NCBI RefSeq assembly: GCF_014199195.1
Contig: NZ_JACIJE010000007.1
Span: forward strand, 206,597 to 270,596
DNA: 64,000 nt
Source of the DNA: Neoroseomonas alkaliterrae
Lineage (GTDB): Bacteria > Pseudomonadota > Alphaproteobacteria > Acetobacterales > Acetobacteraceae
Reading direction: 5' to 3'
Below the pieces are notes generated by a model. The model ran no database searches. It was not told the DNA's origin and worked only from the letters and a program-made list of their open reading frames with translations. A program made the position numbers and the translations under genes. Shown here one piece after another: positions 56,281-64,000 of the stretch. The stretch's first letter is position 1, and every line of letters begins with the position of its first letter.

Positions 56281-56923
56281 AGCCCCCGAGCAGCCGCCGC
56301 AGCTTCAGCACCGCGCTGTCCGGCGTGGTCAGCACCGGCCTGCCGGTCGCCGCCTCCACCAGCGGCTTCGCCCGCGCGAGGCTGAACTGCCCGAGCGCGA
56401 TCGCATCGCAATCCGCAAGGTCCTTCGCCGCCTCCGCGGCCAGCCGGTCATGCGCCTCGACATCGCCGGCATCGAGCGCGGCGAGGCCACCCTCGGCGAC
56501 CTTGGGCACCACCGTGATGCCGGGCGGGAATTCCGGCGTCATGGAGGGGATGGTGCCGGGGAAGGTCACGAGCAGGCCGATGCGCTTCCCCTTGGTCACC
56601 GCCTTCTCGATCATCGCCTCGTTCGGCTTGAGCACGGGCATCGGCGCGAGGTCCCGCGCGCAGGCCTCGATGCAGGGGCCGAAGGCGGAGCAGGTGAAGA
56701 GGATCGCATCCGCCCCGGTGCCCGCGGCATAGCGCGCGAGCGTGAGGAACCGCTCGGTCATGCGCGGCGTCAGCGCGCCCTCGCGCGCGAGGTCGGCCGA
56801 GAGGCTGTCATCCATCAGGTTCATCAGCACCTGGCCCGGCCAGAGCCGCGCGAAGGCGGCCTCGATCGGCGGCGGAGAATGCCTGAGGGCGTGGATCAGG
56901 GCGATGCGCCGGGCTGCGCTCAT
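56279..56923 (-). CDS. Asp/Glu/hydantoin racemase-family protein
   Basis: 214 residues from the ATG at 56923, with AGGAG just upstream; readings to 56956 or 56980 are less likely. Two cysteine-containing motifs placed like the racemase catalytic pair: LFTCSAFGPCIEAC and DLADCDAIALGQFS, where the second Cys is not in the usual place, so I cannot be sure of the catalytic pair. The overall fold reads as aspartate/glutamate/hydantoin racemase or arylmalonate decarboxylase. Function unknown. The end coincides with the repeat copy 2. Confidence 0.85.
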   Translation of the reverse strand: MSAARRIALIHALRHSPPPIEAAFARLWPGQVLMNLMDDSLSADLAREGALTPRMTERFLTLARYAAGTGADAILFTCSAFGPCIEACARDLAPMPVLKPNEAMIEKAVTKGKRIGLLVTFPGTIPSMTPEFPPGITVVPKVAEGGLAALDAGDVEAHDRLAAEAAKDLADCDAIALGQFSLARAKPLVEAATGRPVLTTPDSAVLKLRRLLGG

Positions 56924-57008
56924 GGCCGCTCCTCTGAATGGCTCGGCGAGGGTCATGGACCGCCCCCGCCGCCCGGGCAAGCCCGCCGGCGCGCGGGCGG
57001 CTCCGCCC

Positions 57009-58238
57009 TCAGGCCGTTGCGGGAACCGCCCGCGGCCCGTCGCGCACCGGCAGGTGGATCAGCGCCGCGAAGGCCGCGGCGAGGATGCCGATCACCCACA
57101 TCAGGTCGTAGGAGCCGGTGCGGTCGAACACCACGCCGCCGAGGAAGGCGCCGGTGAAGCCGCCGATCTGGTGGCCGAGGAAGACCAGCCCGAAGATGGT
57201 CGCGAGCCAGCGCGTGCCCCAGTTGCGCGCGCAGAGCGCGACGGTCGGCGGCACGGTGGACAGCCACAGGATGCCCATCAGGGCGGAGAAGACCATCACG
57301 CTCGCCGTCGTCTTTTCCACCAGCATGAAGCCGGCCATCAGCACCCCGCGCGAGGCGTAGATCGCCACCAGCAGTTCCCGCCGCCTCCAGCGCTGGGTGA
57401 GTTCGCCCGAGATCAGCGAGCCCGCGATGTTGAACAGCCCGATCAGCGAGATCGCCCCCGCCCCGACATAGAGCGGCAGCCCGCAGGAATGCACGAAGCC
57501 CGGCAGGTGCACCGTGAGAAAGGAGACGTGCAGCCCGCAGACGAAGAAGCCGAAGAACAGGCACCATAAGGACGTGTCGCGGAAGGCGCGCGAGAGGGCG
57601 GCGCGGGCGGTCTCGCTCTCCGCCGCAGGCGCGTCGGCGGCGACCGGCGCGGGCTTGTCGTTCAGCGGCCAGGCAAGCGGGATCATCACCAGCGCCGCCA
57701 CCGCCATGGCGATCAGCGCCCATTGCCAGCCGAAGCCCGAGATCCCGAGCCCCGCGAGCGGCACCACCAGGAACTGCCCCGCCGAGGAGCCCGCCGTGCC
57801 GAGCCCGACCGCCCGGCCCCGCTTCTCCTCGGGCAGGAGGCGCGTCAGCGAGGCAATGATGACGGGCATCCCCGCCGCCGAGACCGCGACCCCCATCACG
57901 AGCCCCGCGAAGAAGGTGAAGAGGGCGAGCCCCTCGGAGAAGGCCATGCCGAGGATGCCCGCGGCATAGAGCAGCGCGCCCCCGATGATGACCCGCCGCC
58001 CCCCGAAGCGGTCCGCGAGCTGGCCGACCAGCGGCTGCGAGGCGCCGTTGAGCAGCACCTGCAGCGCGATGGCGAAGGCGAAGCCCGAGGCGGTCCAGGC
58101 ATGGGCGGCCGTCATCGGCGCGAGGAACAGCCCGAAGGACTGCCTCAGCCCCATCGCGAGCATGGCCGCCGCGACGCCGCAGGCGATCAGGATCGCCGCG
58201 GGCAGGACCGCGCGGCCGGCTTGGGTCGAGGCGCTCAT
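57009..58238 (-). CDS. Major facilitator superfamily transporter
   Basis: 409 residues, 12 membrane helices. MFS-type: QLADRFGGRRVIIGGALLYA between helices 2 and 3 is the GxLaDrxGrRxxl motif; later LTQRWRRRELLVAIYA is the second copy. It resembles the oxalate/formate antiporter-like or cyanate/nitrate-type branch of MFS proteins, but the substrate is undetermined. It is on the minus strand next to the racemase-like gene, 85 bases upstream in transcript order, which may be a shared transcription unit. Confidence 0.92.
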   Translation of the reverse strand: MSASTQAGRAVLPAAILIACGVAAAMLAMGLRQSFGLFLAPMTAAHAWTASGFAFAIALQVLLNGASQPLVGQLADRFGGRRVIIGGALLYAAGILGMAFSEGLALFTFFAGLVMGVAVSAAGMPVIIASLTRLLPEEKRGRAVGLGTAGSSAGQFLVVPLAGLGISGFGWQWALIAMAVAALVMIPLAWPLNDKPAPVAADAPAAESETARAALSRAFRDTSLWCLFFGFFVCGLHVSFLTVHLPGFVHSCGLPLYVGAGAISLIGLFNIAGSLISGELTQRWRRRELLVAIYASRGVLMAGFMLVEKTTASVMVFSALMGILWLSTVPPTVALCARNWGTRWLATIFGLVFLGHQIGGFTGAFLGGVVFDRTGSYDLMWVIGILAAAFAALIHLPVRDGPRAVPATA

Positions 58239-58376
58239 CGCGGACTCCCTTGATCGCGGTCAATGTCGTCCCGCGCGCCGGTGCGGGCAACGGGGACGGG
58301 GCCGCATTGCTGCCATGCGCGCGCGCGGCGCGGTTGACGGCACCCGGCCGGCGGCCCTATTCCCCGCGCCTCCGGT

Positions 58377-58453
58377 GGCGGCCATAGCTCAGTCGGTAGA
58401 GCGCCAGGTTGTGGTCCTGGATGTCACGGGTTCGAGTCCCGTTGGTCGCCCCA
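58377..58453 (+). tRNA. tRNA-His (anticodon GTG)
   Basis: Full cloverleaf: acceptor GCGGCCA pairs with TGGTCGC (one G-T), D-arm around AGCTCAGTCGGTAGAGC, anticodon GTG in the loop of CCAGGTTGTGGTCCTGG, T-arm ACGGGTTCGAGTCCCGT, and CCA encoded at 58451-58453. G at 58377 is the extra G-1 opposite C73, typical of tRNA-His. Confidence 0.97.
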
Positions 58454-58519
58454 CCCCCCCTTTCCTTGCGTGTTCCGCCGTTCCCGGCAGGATGCGGCGC
58501 ATCCTGAGGGGGAACATCC

Positions 58520-59305
58520 ATGCAGATTGCACTCAACGGCCGTGCCGCGCTGATCACCGGCGGCTCCAAGGGACTCGGCCTCGCCATGGCCAAGGCCTTC
58601 GCCCAGGCGGGCGGGCATGTCGCGCTGGTCGCCCGCGGCGCCGAGGCGCTCGCCGCCGCCGAGGCCGAGATCCGCGACGCCGCGCCGACGGCGAAGGTCG
58701 CGGCCATCGCCGCCGACATCCGCACCGCGGCAGGCTGCGAGCAGGCCTTCAACGGCGCGGTGCGGGCGCTCGGGCAGGTGGACATCCTGGTCAACAATGC
58801 CGGCACCTCGCAGCGGGGGGAGTTCCTCTCGGTCAGCGACGCGCTGTGGCAGGACGACCTCGACCTCAAGCTCTTCGCCGCCATACGCCTCTGCCGCCTC
58901 GCCCTGCCGGGCATGCGGGACCGCCGCTGGGGGCGGATCATCAACGTGCTGAACATCGGCGCGAAGGCGCCCAAGGCCGGGTCAACGCCGACCTCCGTCA
59001 GCCGTGCCGCGGGCATGGCGCTGACCAAGGCGCTGGCGAACGAGTTCGCGCCCCACAACGTGCTGGTGAACGCCATGCTCGTCGGCATCATCGAGAGCGA
59101 CCAGTGGGTGCGCCGGCACGCCGCCGACAAGCGCAACATCACCTGGGAGGAGTGGAAGGCCGAGCAGGGCAGGGCGGTCCCGCTCGGGCGCATCGGCAAG
59201 GCCGAGGAGTTCGCCGCGCTCGCGCTGCTGCTCGCGAGCGATCAGGGCGGCTATGTCACCGGCACCGCCATCAATGTGGATGGCGGGGCGAGCCCGGTCG
59301 TCTGA
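58520..59305 (+). CDS. Short-chain dehydrogenase/reductase fold protein lacking the YxxxK pair
   Basis: 261 residues. Cofactor motif TGGSKGLGLA, NNAG at the expected place and a Ser-rich loop, so the fold is SDR. At the active site, where SDRs have YxxxK, the sequence is TSVSR: the catalytic Tyr and Lys are replaced by Thr and Arg (near positions 155-160). NVDGG near the end is present. It could be a non-catalytic binding protein or an SDR of altered mechanism. It lies 66 bases after tRNA-His and 136 bases before the ABC importer operon; it is not clearly part of it. Confidence 0.88.
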   Translation: MQIALNGRAALITGGSKGLGLAMAKAFAQAGGHVALVARGAEALAAAEAEIRDAAPTAKVAAIAADIRTAAGCEQAFNGAVRALGQVDILVNNAGTSQRGEFLSVSDALWQDDLDLKLFAAIRLCRLALPGMRDRRWGRIINVLNIGAKAPKAGSTPTSVSRAAGMALTKALANEFAPHNVLVNAMLVGIIESDQWVRRHAADKRNITWEEWKAEQGRAVPLGRIGKAEEFAALALLLASDQGGYVTGTAINVDGGASPVV

Positions 59306-59441
59306 GCATCGTATAGGCAATATGGCCAATATTTAAGCGGCCGGGCGCGACGCCTCGCCGCTCCTGCCGCTTCGTTGGGCGGCACGCGCCTTGCTAGCCA
59401 GACCCCCGCCGGCCCGATCCGCCGGCGAGCGGGAGGCATGA
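59306..59441 (+). promoter_or_regulatory. AT-rich site upstream of the NrtA/cyanase operon
   Basis: GTATAGGCAATATGGCCAAT and TATTTAAGC (59311-59338) stand out as A/T-rich. AATAT (59319-59323) and ATATT (59329-59333) flank GGCCA as a 5-base inverted repeat. Likely a promoter or regulator site for the transporter operon; the exact elements are not clear. Confidence 0.4.
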
Positions 59442-60809
59442 ATGGCGCGCATCTTCCAGGATCCCTTCTCGGCCGACAGCCGGCTCGACGCCTGCCCCTG
59501 CGGGCGCGACCACGCCCCCGGCCTCGCCTGCACGGCCGAGGCCGCCCCGCCCGCCGACGGCACCGGCGCGCTGGGCGAGGCGGCCGAAGTCGCGGTCATG
59601 AAGGCCGTCTTCCCCGAGGATGCGACGCGCCGCGCGCTGCTGCGCCTGTTCGGCGCCGGCACGGTGATGGCCGCGATCGAGAGCGTCTTCCCGCTCGCCA
59701 CCGCGCGCGAGGCGCTCGCCCAGGCCGCCGGCGCGCCGGAGAAGCGCGACCTCAGGATCGGCTTCATCCCCATCACCTGCGCCACGCCCATCATCATGGC
59801 GCATCCGATGAACTTCTATTCGCGCCACGGGCTGAACGTGGAGGTGATCCGCACCGCCGGCTGGGCGGTGATCCGCGACCGCGCCATCGCGCGCGAATAC
59901 GACGCCGCGCACATGCTGGCGCCGATGCCGCTCGCCATGTCGCTCGGCGTCGGCGTCGGCCAGCCGCAGCCCTTCGCTGTGGCGGCGATCGAGAACATCA
60001 ACGGCCAGGCCATCACGCTCGCCAACAAGCACCGCGACAAGCGCAACCCGCGCGACTGGCGCGGCTTCCGCTTCGCCGTGCCCTTCGACTTCTCGATCCA
60101 CAACTACCTGCTGCGGCACTACGTGGCCGAGCATGGGCTCGACCCCGACCGCGACATCCAGATCCGCGCCGTCCCTCCGCCCGAGATGGTCGCCAACCTG
60201 CGCGCCGACAACATCGACGGCTTCCTGGGCCCCGACCCCTTCAACCAGCGCGCGGTGTTCGACGGCGTGGGCTTCATCCACATCCTGACCAGGGAATTGT
60301 GGGACGGGCATCCCTGCTGCGCCTTCGCCGTGCCGCGCGGCATGATCACCGACACGCCCAACACCTTCGCCGCCCTGCTGCGCGCGATCGTCGAGGCCAC
60401 CGCCTATTCCCAGAAGGCCGAGAACCGGCGCGAGGTGGCGCAGGCCATCGCCGGGCAGAACTACCTCAACCAGCCCCCCACGGTCGTCGAGCAGGTGCTC
60501 ACCGGCACCTTCGCCGACGGGCTCGGGCGCGTGCAGCGCGTTCCCGACCGCATCGGCTTCGACCCCTTCCCCTGGCACTCCATGGCCATGTGGATCCTCA
60601 CCCAGATGCGCCGCTGGGGCCAGTTGCAGCGCGAGGTGGACTACGCGGAGGTGGCCGCGCAGACCTTCCTTGCGCTGGATGCCGGCCGCGCGATGCGCGA
60701 TCTCGGCCTCCCCGTGCCGGCGAGCCCGCTGCGGACCGAGACCATCATGGGCCGCGCCTTCGACCCGGCGAATCCCTCCCCCTGGACCGAGCGCGCGGTC
60801 CGCGCCTGA
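59442..60809 (+). CDS. NrtA/CmpA/CynA-type ABC substrate-binding protein
   Basis: 455 residues; GGGAGG at 59431. The first ~60 residues are unusual: CPCGRDHAPGLAC places Cys18, Cys20, His24 and Cys30 in a possible metal-binding pattern. Then comes a twin-arginine-like signal TRRALLRLFGAG (Arg63-Arg64) with hydrophobic core, so the protein could be exported by Tat after folding. The body, LRIGFIPITCATPIIMA and VPFDFSIHNYLLRHY, matches nitrate/bicarbonate/cyanate-binding proteins of the NrtA/CmpA family. The downstream cyanase suggests cyanate as substrate. The permease start lies 3 bases after the stop. Confidence 0.88.
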   Translation: MARIFQDPFSADSRLDACPCGRDHAPGLACTAEAAPPADGTGALGEAAEVAVMKAVFPEDATRRALLRLFGAGTVMAAIESVFPLATAREALAQAAGAPEKRDLRIGFIPITCATPIIMAHPMNFYSRHGLNVEVIRTAGWAVIRDRAIAREYDAAHMLAPMPLAMSLGVGVGQPQPFAVAAIENINGQAITLANKHRDKRNPRDWRGFRFAVPFDFSIHNYLLRHYVAEHGLDPDRDIQIRAVPPPEMVANLRADNIDGFLGPDPFNQRAVFDGVGFIHILTRELWDGHPCCAFAVPRGMITDTPNTFAALLRAIVEATAYSQKAENRREVAQAIAGQNYLNQPPTVVEQVLTGTFADGLGRVQRVPDRIGFDPFPWHSMAMWILTQMRRWGQLQREVDYAEVAAQTFLALDAGRAMRDLGLPVPASPLRTETIMGRAFDPANPSPWTERAVRA

Positions 60810-60812
60810 GCC

Positions 60813-61661
60813 ATGGCCAGCGAGGTTCCCTTCTGGCGGGCGGCTGCGCTCTCGCTGCTGCTGCTCGCCGCCGCGCTCATCGCCTGGGAGCTCGCGGTCA
60901 TGCCGCGCGCGGGCGGCGGTGCGGCGCTCGATCCCGAATATGCCGCGCTGCTCGGCCAGGCCGCCGCGCAGGGCGGCACCACGCCGATGCCGGGGCCCGC
61001 GGCCATCGGGGCGCGGCTCCTCGAGCTGCTGTCCGATCCCTTCTACGTGCGCGGCACCAACGACCAGGGCATCGGCGTGCAGATCGCCTATTCCCTGCTG
61101 CGCGTCGGCGCGGGCTTCGGGCTCGCGGCGCTGGTGGCGATCCCGCTCGGCTTCCTGATCGGCATGTCGCCGCTGCTCAACGCCGCGCTCAACCCCTTCA
61201 TCCAGGTGCTGCGGCCGGTCAGCCCGCTCGCCTGGATGCCGCTCGCGCTCTACACCATCAAGGACAGCGCGGTCTCCTCGATCTTCGTCATCTTCATCTG
61301 CTCGGTCTGGCCGATGCTGCTCAACACCGCCTTCGGCGTGGCGAGCGTGCGGCGCGAATGGCTCAACGTGGCGCGCACGCTGGAGGCGGGGACGTGGAAG
61401 ACGGCCACGCGCGTCATCCTGCCCGCCGCCGCGCCGACCATCCTGACGGGCATGCGCATCTCCATCGGCATCGCCTGGCTCGTGATCGTGGCCGCCGAGA
61501 TGCTCGTGGGCGGCACGGGCATCGGCTACTGGGTGTGGAACCAGTGGAACAACCTCTCGATCGCCGACATCGTCATCGCCATCCTGATGATCGGCGTGGT
61601 CGGCCTCGCGCTCGACCGGCTGCTCGGCCTCGTGGCGCATGCCGTGGCGTGGCGGGAATAG
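60813..61661 (+). CDS. ABC permease of the NrtB/CmpB/CynB family
   Basis: 282 residues, one N-terminal helix (LSLLLLAAALIAWELAVM), then a ~50-residue periplasmic segment and five membrane helices. The EAA-type loop is VARTLEAGTWKTATRVILPAAAPTIL, which binds the ATPase; GYWVWNQWNNLSIADIV is typical of NrtB/SsuC proteins. It forms the transmembrane dimer of an importer with the preceding binding protein and following ATPase. Translationally linked with both; 5 bases separate it from the ATPase start. Confidence 0.93.
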   Translation: MASEVPFWRAAALSLLLLAAALIAWELAVMPRAGGGAALDPEYAALLGQAAAQGGTTPMPGPAAIGARLLELLSDPFYVRGTNDQGIGVQIAYSLLRVGAGFGLAALVAIPLGFLIGMSPLLNAALNPFIQVLRPVSPLAWMPLALYTIKDSAVSSIFVIFICSVWPMLLNTAFGVASVRREWLNVARTLEAGTWKTATRVILPAAAPTILTGMRISIGIAWLVIVAAEMLVGGTGIGYWVWNQWNNLSIADIVIAILMIGVVGLALDRLLGLVAHAVAWRE

Positions 61662-61665
61662 GCCG

Positions 61666-62604
61666 ATGAACGCGACCGCTGCCTCCCCCCCGCGTGCGGT
61701 GGATGCCGAGGCGCAGGCCGGCCGGCCCGCGGCCCGCGCGCGCCATGCCTATGTCAGCGTCGAGGGCATCGCCCGCCGCTACGGCGCCACCACCATCTTC
61801 GAGGATGTCTGGTTCGGCATCGAGCGCGGGGAGTTCGTCTGCCTCGTCGGTCATTCGGGCTGCGGCAAGACGACGATTCTCAACATCCTCGCCGGCCTCG
61901 AAGGCCCCACGGAGGGTGCCGTCATCGTGGACGGGGCGGAGATCACGGGCCCCTCGCTCGACCGCGCTGTGATCTTCCAGGGCCATGCGCTGATGCCCTG
62001 GATGACGGCGACCGGCAATGTGGCCTTCGCGCTCTCCTGCCGGCACCGGGGCTGGTCGCGCGCCCAGTGCGAGGCGGCGGCGCGCGAGGCGCTGAAGCGC
62101 GTCGGCCTCGGCCACGCGCTCGACCGGCGCCCGGCGGAGCTCTCGGGCGGGATGAAGCAGCGCGTGGGCATCGCCCGCGCGCTCGCGCTCGAGCCCAAGA
62201 TGATGCTGATGGACGAGCCCTTCAGCGCGCTCGATGCGCTGACGCGCGGCTCGCTGCAGGACGAGGTTTCGCGCCTGGTCACCGAGACGCGGCAGACCGC
62301 CTTCATGATCACGCATGACGTGGACGAGGCGATCCTTCTCGCCGACCGCATCCTGCTGATGTCGAACGGCCCCGGCGCGCGCATCGCCGAGGTCGTGGTG
62401 AACACCCTGCCGCGGCCGCGCACGCGGGCGAACCTGCACCACATGCCGGGCTACCACGCGCTGCGCGACCACGTGCTCGACTTCCTGATCAGCCGCTCGG
62501 CGGCCTTCGACGCCGCCGCCCCGCCCGCGGGCTGGGCGCCGCGCGCCGTGCCCGAGGTGCGCCCGGCGATCGAGAGCCCGCCGCCGCCGCTCGCGGCGGA
62601 ATGA
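61666..62604 (+). CDS. ABC ATPase of the NrtD/CynD family
   Basis: 312 residues from the ATG at 61666. Walker A GHSGCGKTT, Q-loop FQGHALMPWMT, signature LSGGMKQR, Walker B MLMDEPFSALD, and switch ITHDVDEA are complete. The N-terminal ~30 residues and C-terminal ~40 residues are flexible and Pro/Ala-rich. It energises the NrtA-like importer. The stop overlaps an in-frame ATG of the cyanase gene (62601). Confidence 0.95.
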   Translation: MNATAASPPRAVDAEAQAGRPAARARHAYVSVEGIARRYGATTIFEDVWFGIERGEFVCLVGHSGCGKTTILNILAGLEGPTEGAVIVDGAEITGPSLDRAVIFQGHALMPWMTATGNVAFALSCRHRGWSRAQCEAAAREALKRVGLGHALDRRPAELSGGMKQRVGIARALALEPKMMLMDEPFSALDALTRGSLQDEVSRLVTETRQTAFMITHDVDEAILLADRILLMSNGPGARIAEVVVNTLPRPRTRANLHHMPGYHALRDHVLDFLISRSAAFDAAAPPAGWAPRAVPEVRPAIESPPPPLAAE

Positions 62605-62636
62605 ACCCGACCATCCAGGCAAGGAGACGAACGCCG

Positions 62637-63119
62637 ATGACGCGCGCGCAACTGACCGAGAAGATCCTCGACATAAAGCGCGAGAAGGGCTGGAGCTGGC
62701 GCCACATCAGCGACGAGATCGGCGGCGTGTCGGACACGCTGATCGTCGGCGCGCTGCTTGGCCAGATGAAGCTGGTCAAGCCGCTGGCGAAGAAGGCCGC
62801 CGCCCTGTTCGGGCTGAGCGAGGCCGAGGAGCGCATGCTCAACGAGGTGCCCTATCGCGGCACCCCCATGCCGCCCACCGACCCGCTGATCTACCGCTTC
62901 TACGAGATGGTCATGGTCAACGGCCCGGCCTGGAAGGCGCTGATCGAGGAGGAGTTCGGGGATGGCATCATGTCCGCCATCGACTTCGACTTCCGCTTCG
63001 AGCGCATGGCGCACGAGAAGGGCGACCGCGTGAAGATCGAGATGACCGGCAAGTTCCTGCCCTACAAGTACTACGGCAACGAGCAGGGCATCCCCGCCTA
63101 CGGCTTCAAGGAGGAGTGA
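62637..63119 (+). CDS. cynS: Cyanase (cyanate hydratase)
   Basis: 160 residues from the ATG at 62637, preceded by AAGGAG; the coupled ATG at 62601 would add 12 residues. N-terminal helical domain (TRAQLTEKILDIKREKGWSW) and cyanase C-domain with Arg87 and Glu90 in YRFYEMV and Ser113 in GIMSAIDF. The 3- and 26-residue spacings match Arg96, Glu99 and Ser122 of the E. coli enzyme. It converts cyanate and bicarbonate to ammonia and CO2. Together with the NrtA-type importer it forms a cyanate use operon. Confidence 0.96.
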   Translation: MTRAQLTEKILDIKREKGWSWRHISDEIGGVSDTLIVGALLGQMKLVKPLAKKAAALFGLSEAEERMLNEVPYRGTPMPPTDPLIYRFYEMVMVNGPAWKALIEEEFGDGIMSAIDFDFRFERMAHEKGDRVKIEMTGKFLPYKYYGNEQGIPAYGFKEE

Positions 63120-63176
63120 GGCTTCGCCCGCGCCGCCGGCCGTGGTAACGCGCTCGCCTCATCGCGGGAGGGGCGC

Positions 63177-63986
63177 ATGGCGCAGGAACTGACGGTCGGC
63201 ATCGCGGGGCTCGGGGCGATCGGGCTGCATCTCGCGCGCGCTCTCGATGCGGGGGTGCAGGGGCTGCGGCTCGCCGCGGTCTCGGCGCGGGATCTCAAGA
63301 AGGCGCAGGCCAATGTCGGCGGCTTCCGGCAGCCGCCGATGGTGGTTTCCAACCCCGAACTCGCTGCCTGCGACGTGGTGGTGGAAGCCGCCCCGGCCGC
63401 CGCCTTCGAGGAGATCGCCACCGCCGCGATCGAGGCCGGGCGCATCTTCGTGCCTTCCTCGGTCGGCGCGCTGCTGCCGCGCATGCACCTGGTGGAGCGC
63501 GCGCGCGAAACCGGCGCTCGCATCGTGGTGCCGACCGGCGCGCTGCTCGGCCTCGACGCCGTGCGCGCGGCGGCGGAAGGCGAGGTCGAGAGCGTCACCA
63601 TCGAAACCCGCAAGCCGCCGCGCGGCCTGGAGGGTGCGCCCTATCTCAGGCAGAACGCGATCGACGTGCTCGCCATCACCACGCCGACGCGCGTCTTCAA
63701 GGGCAATGCCTTCGACGCGGCGCAGGGGTTCCCGGCCAATGTGAATGTCGCGGCAGCCCTGGCGCTCGCCGGCATCGGCCCCGAGCGCACCATGGTCGAG
63801 ATCTGGGCCGACCCCGCCCAGACCCGCAACCAGCACACCATCCGCGTCGAGGCCGCCGCCGCGCGCCTGACCATGACCATCGAGAACGTGCCCTCCGAGG
63901 AGAATCCGCGCACGGGCCGGATCACGCCGCTGTCCATCCTGGCGTGCCTGCGCGGGCTGACCAGCACGCTGAAGGTGGGTTCCTAG
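63177..63986 (+). CDS. Aspartate dehydrogenase (NadX/AspDH family)
   Basis: 269 residues; CGGGAGGGG precedes the ATG. NAD(P)-binding start VGIAGLGAIGLHLARAL, then VPTGALLGLDA, FPANVNVAAALALAGIGPERT and RNQHTIRVE, where the His is the catalytic residue of the aspartate dehydrogenase family. It would oxidise L-aspartate to iminoaspartate (for NAD synthesis) or act on a related amino acid in reverse. It lies 57 bases after cynS and may be co-transcribed; ammonia released by cyanase could feed it in the aminating direction. Confidence 0.9.
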   Translation: MAQELTVGIAGLGAIGLHLARALDAGVQGLRLAAVSARDLKKAQANVGGFRQPPMVVSNPELAACDVVVEAAPAAAFEEIATAAIEAGRIFVPSSVGALLPRMHLVERARETGARIVVPTGALLGLDAVRAAAEGEVESVTIETRKPPRGLEGAPYLRQNAIDVLAITTPTRVFKGNAFDAAQGFPANVNVAAALALAGIGPERTMVEIWADPAQTRNQHTIRVEAAAARLTMTIENVPSEENPRTGRITPLSILACLRGLTSTLKVGS

Positions 63987-64000
63987 CGCGGCCGCCGCGC

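Noticed and set aside
1..64000. CRISPR arrays, insertion sequences and prophage genes
   Set aside because: No spaced direct repeats of the right kind, transposase, integrase or phage structural genes were seen; the only repeats are the hairpin element and in-gene repeats.

Overview
The window is about 73% G+C with dense coding and the usual shadow ORFs of such DNA. The gene families and the gene order of the type VI secretion locus (tssB-tssC-tssC2-tagJ-tssE-tssF-tssG, the 'imp' order known from Agrobacterium) point to an alphaproteobacterium. I infer Rhodospirillales, probably Acetobacteraceae (Roseomonas-like). No ribosomal RNA or taxonomic marker is present to prove this.

Region 1 (1-21021) is a type VI secretion system (T6SS) locus. 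It opens inside tssM, followed by tagF with an unusual 39-residue repeat linker and a PP2C phosphatase (pppA). Three divergent hcp genes and clpV (tssH) lie on the minus strand. A plus-strand run follows: tssA, tssB, two tssC paralogues, tagJ, tssE, tssF, tssG, then a methyltransferase with a regulatory domain, an OmpA-like protein and a membrane-anchored HExxH protein. No VgrG, TssJ, TssK or TssL is visible; they probably lie upstream.

Region 2 (21266-40019) is a minus-strand series that reads fhaC-type transporter, 3541-residue two-partner-secreted exoprotein, CHAT-protease lipoprotein, transmembrane Ser/Thr kinase with a very long charged helix, and dienelactone hydrolase. The first three genes are separated by only 3-4 bases.

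Region 3 (40444-49252) holds a cytochrome P450, a dihydropyrimidinase, a coupled aminotransferase/ACR3-type transporter/secreted-protein operon, a 3-methyladenine DNA glycosylase and an OmpR/EnvZ-type two-component pair.

Region 4 (49338-54007, minus strand) holds an orphan T6SS effector candidate (PAAR-like domain fused to an M91-like zinc protease) with a small partner gene, and a TadG/TadE/TadE trio.

Region 5 (54420-58453) holds lemA, an M48 peptidase, an Asp/Glu racemase-type protein, an MFS transporter and tRNA-His(GTG). Region 6 (58520-63986) holds an atypical SDR, a NrtA/CmpA-type ABC importer with cyanase (a likely cyanate uptake and degradation operon) and an aspartate dehydrogenase.

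Two copies of a ~122-bp intergenic element with two strong hairpins sit between convergent genes 35 kb apart. The points most worth following are the two-partner-secretion/CHAT/kinase operon, the PAAR-M91 effector with its partner, the hairpin repeat and the TagF linker repeat.
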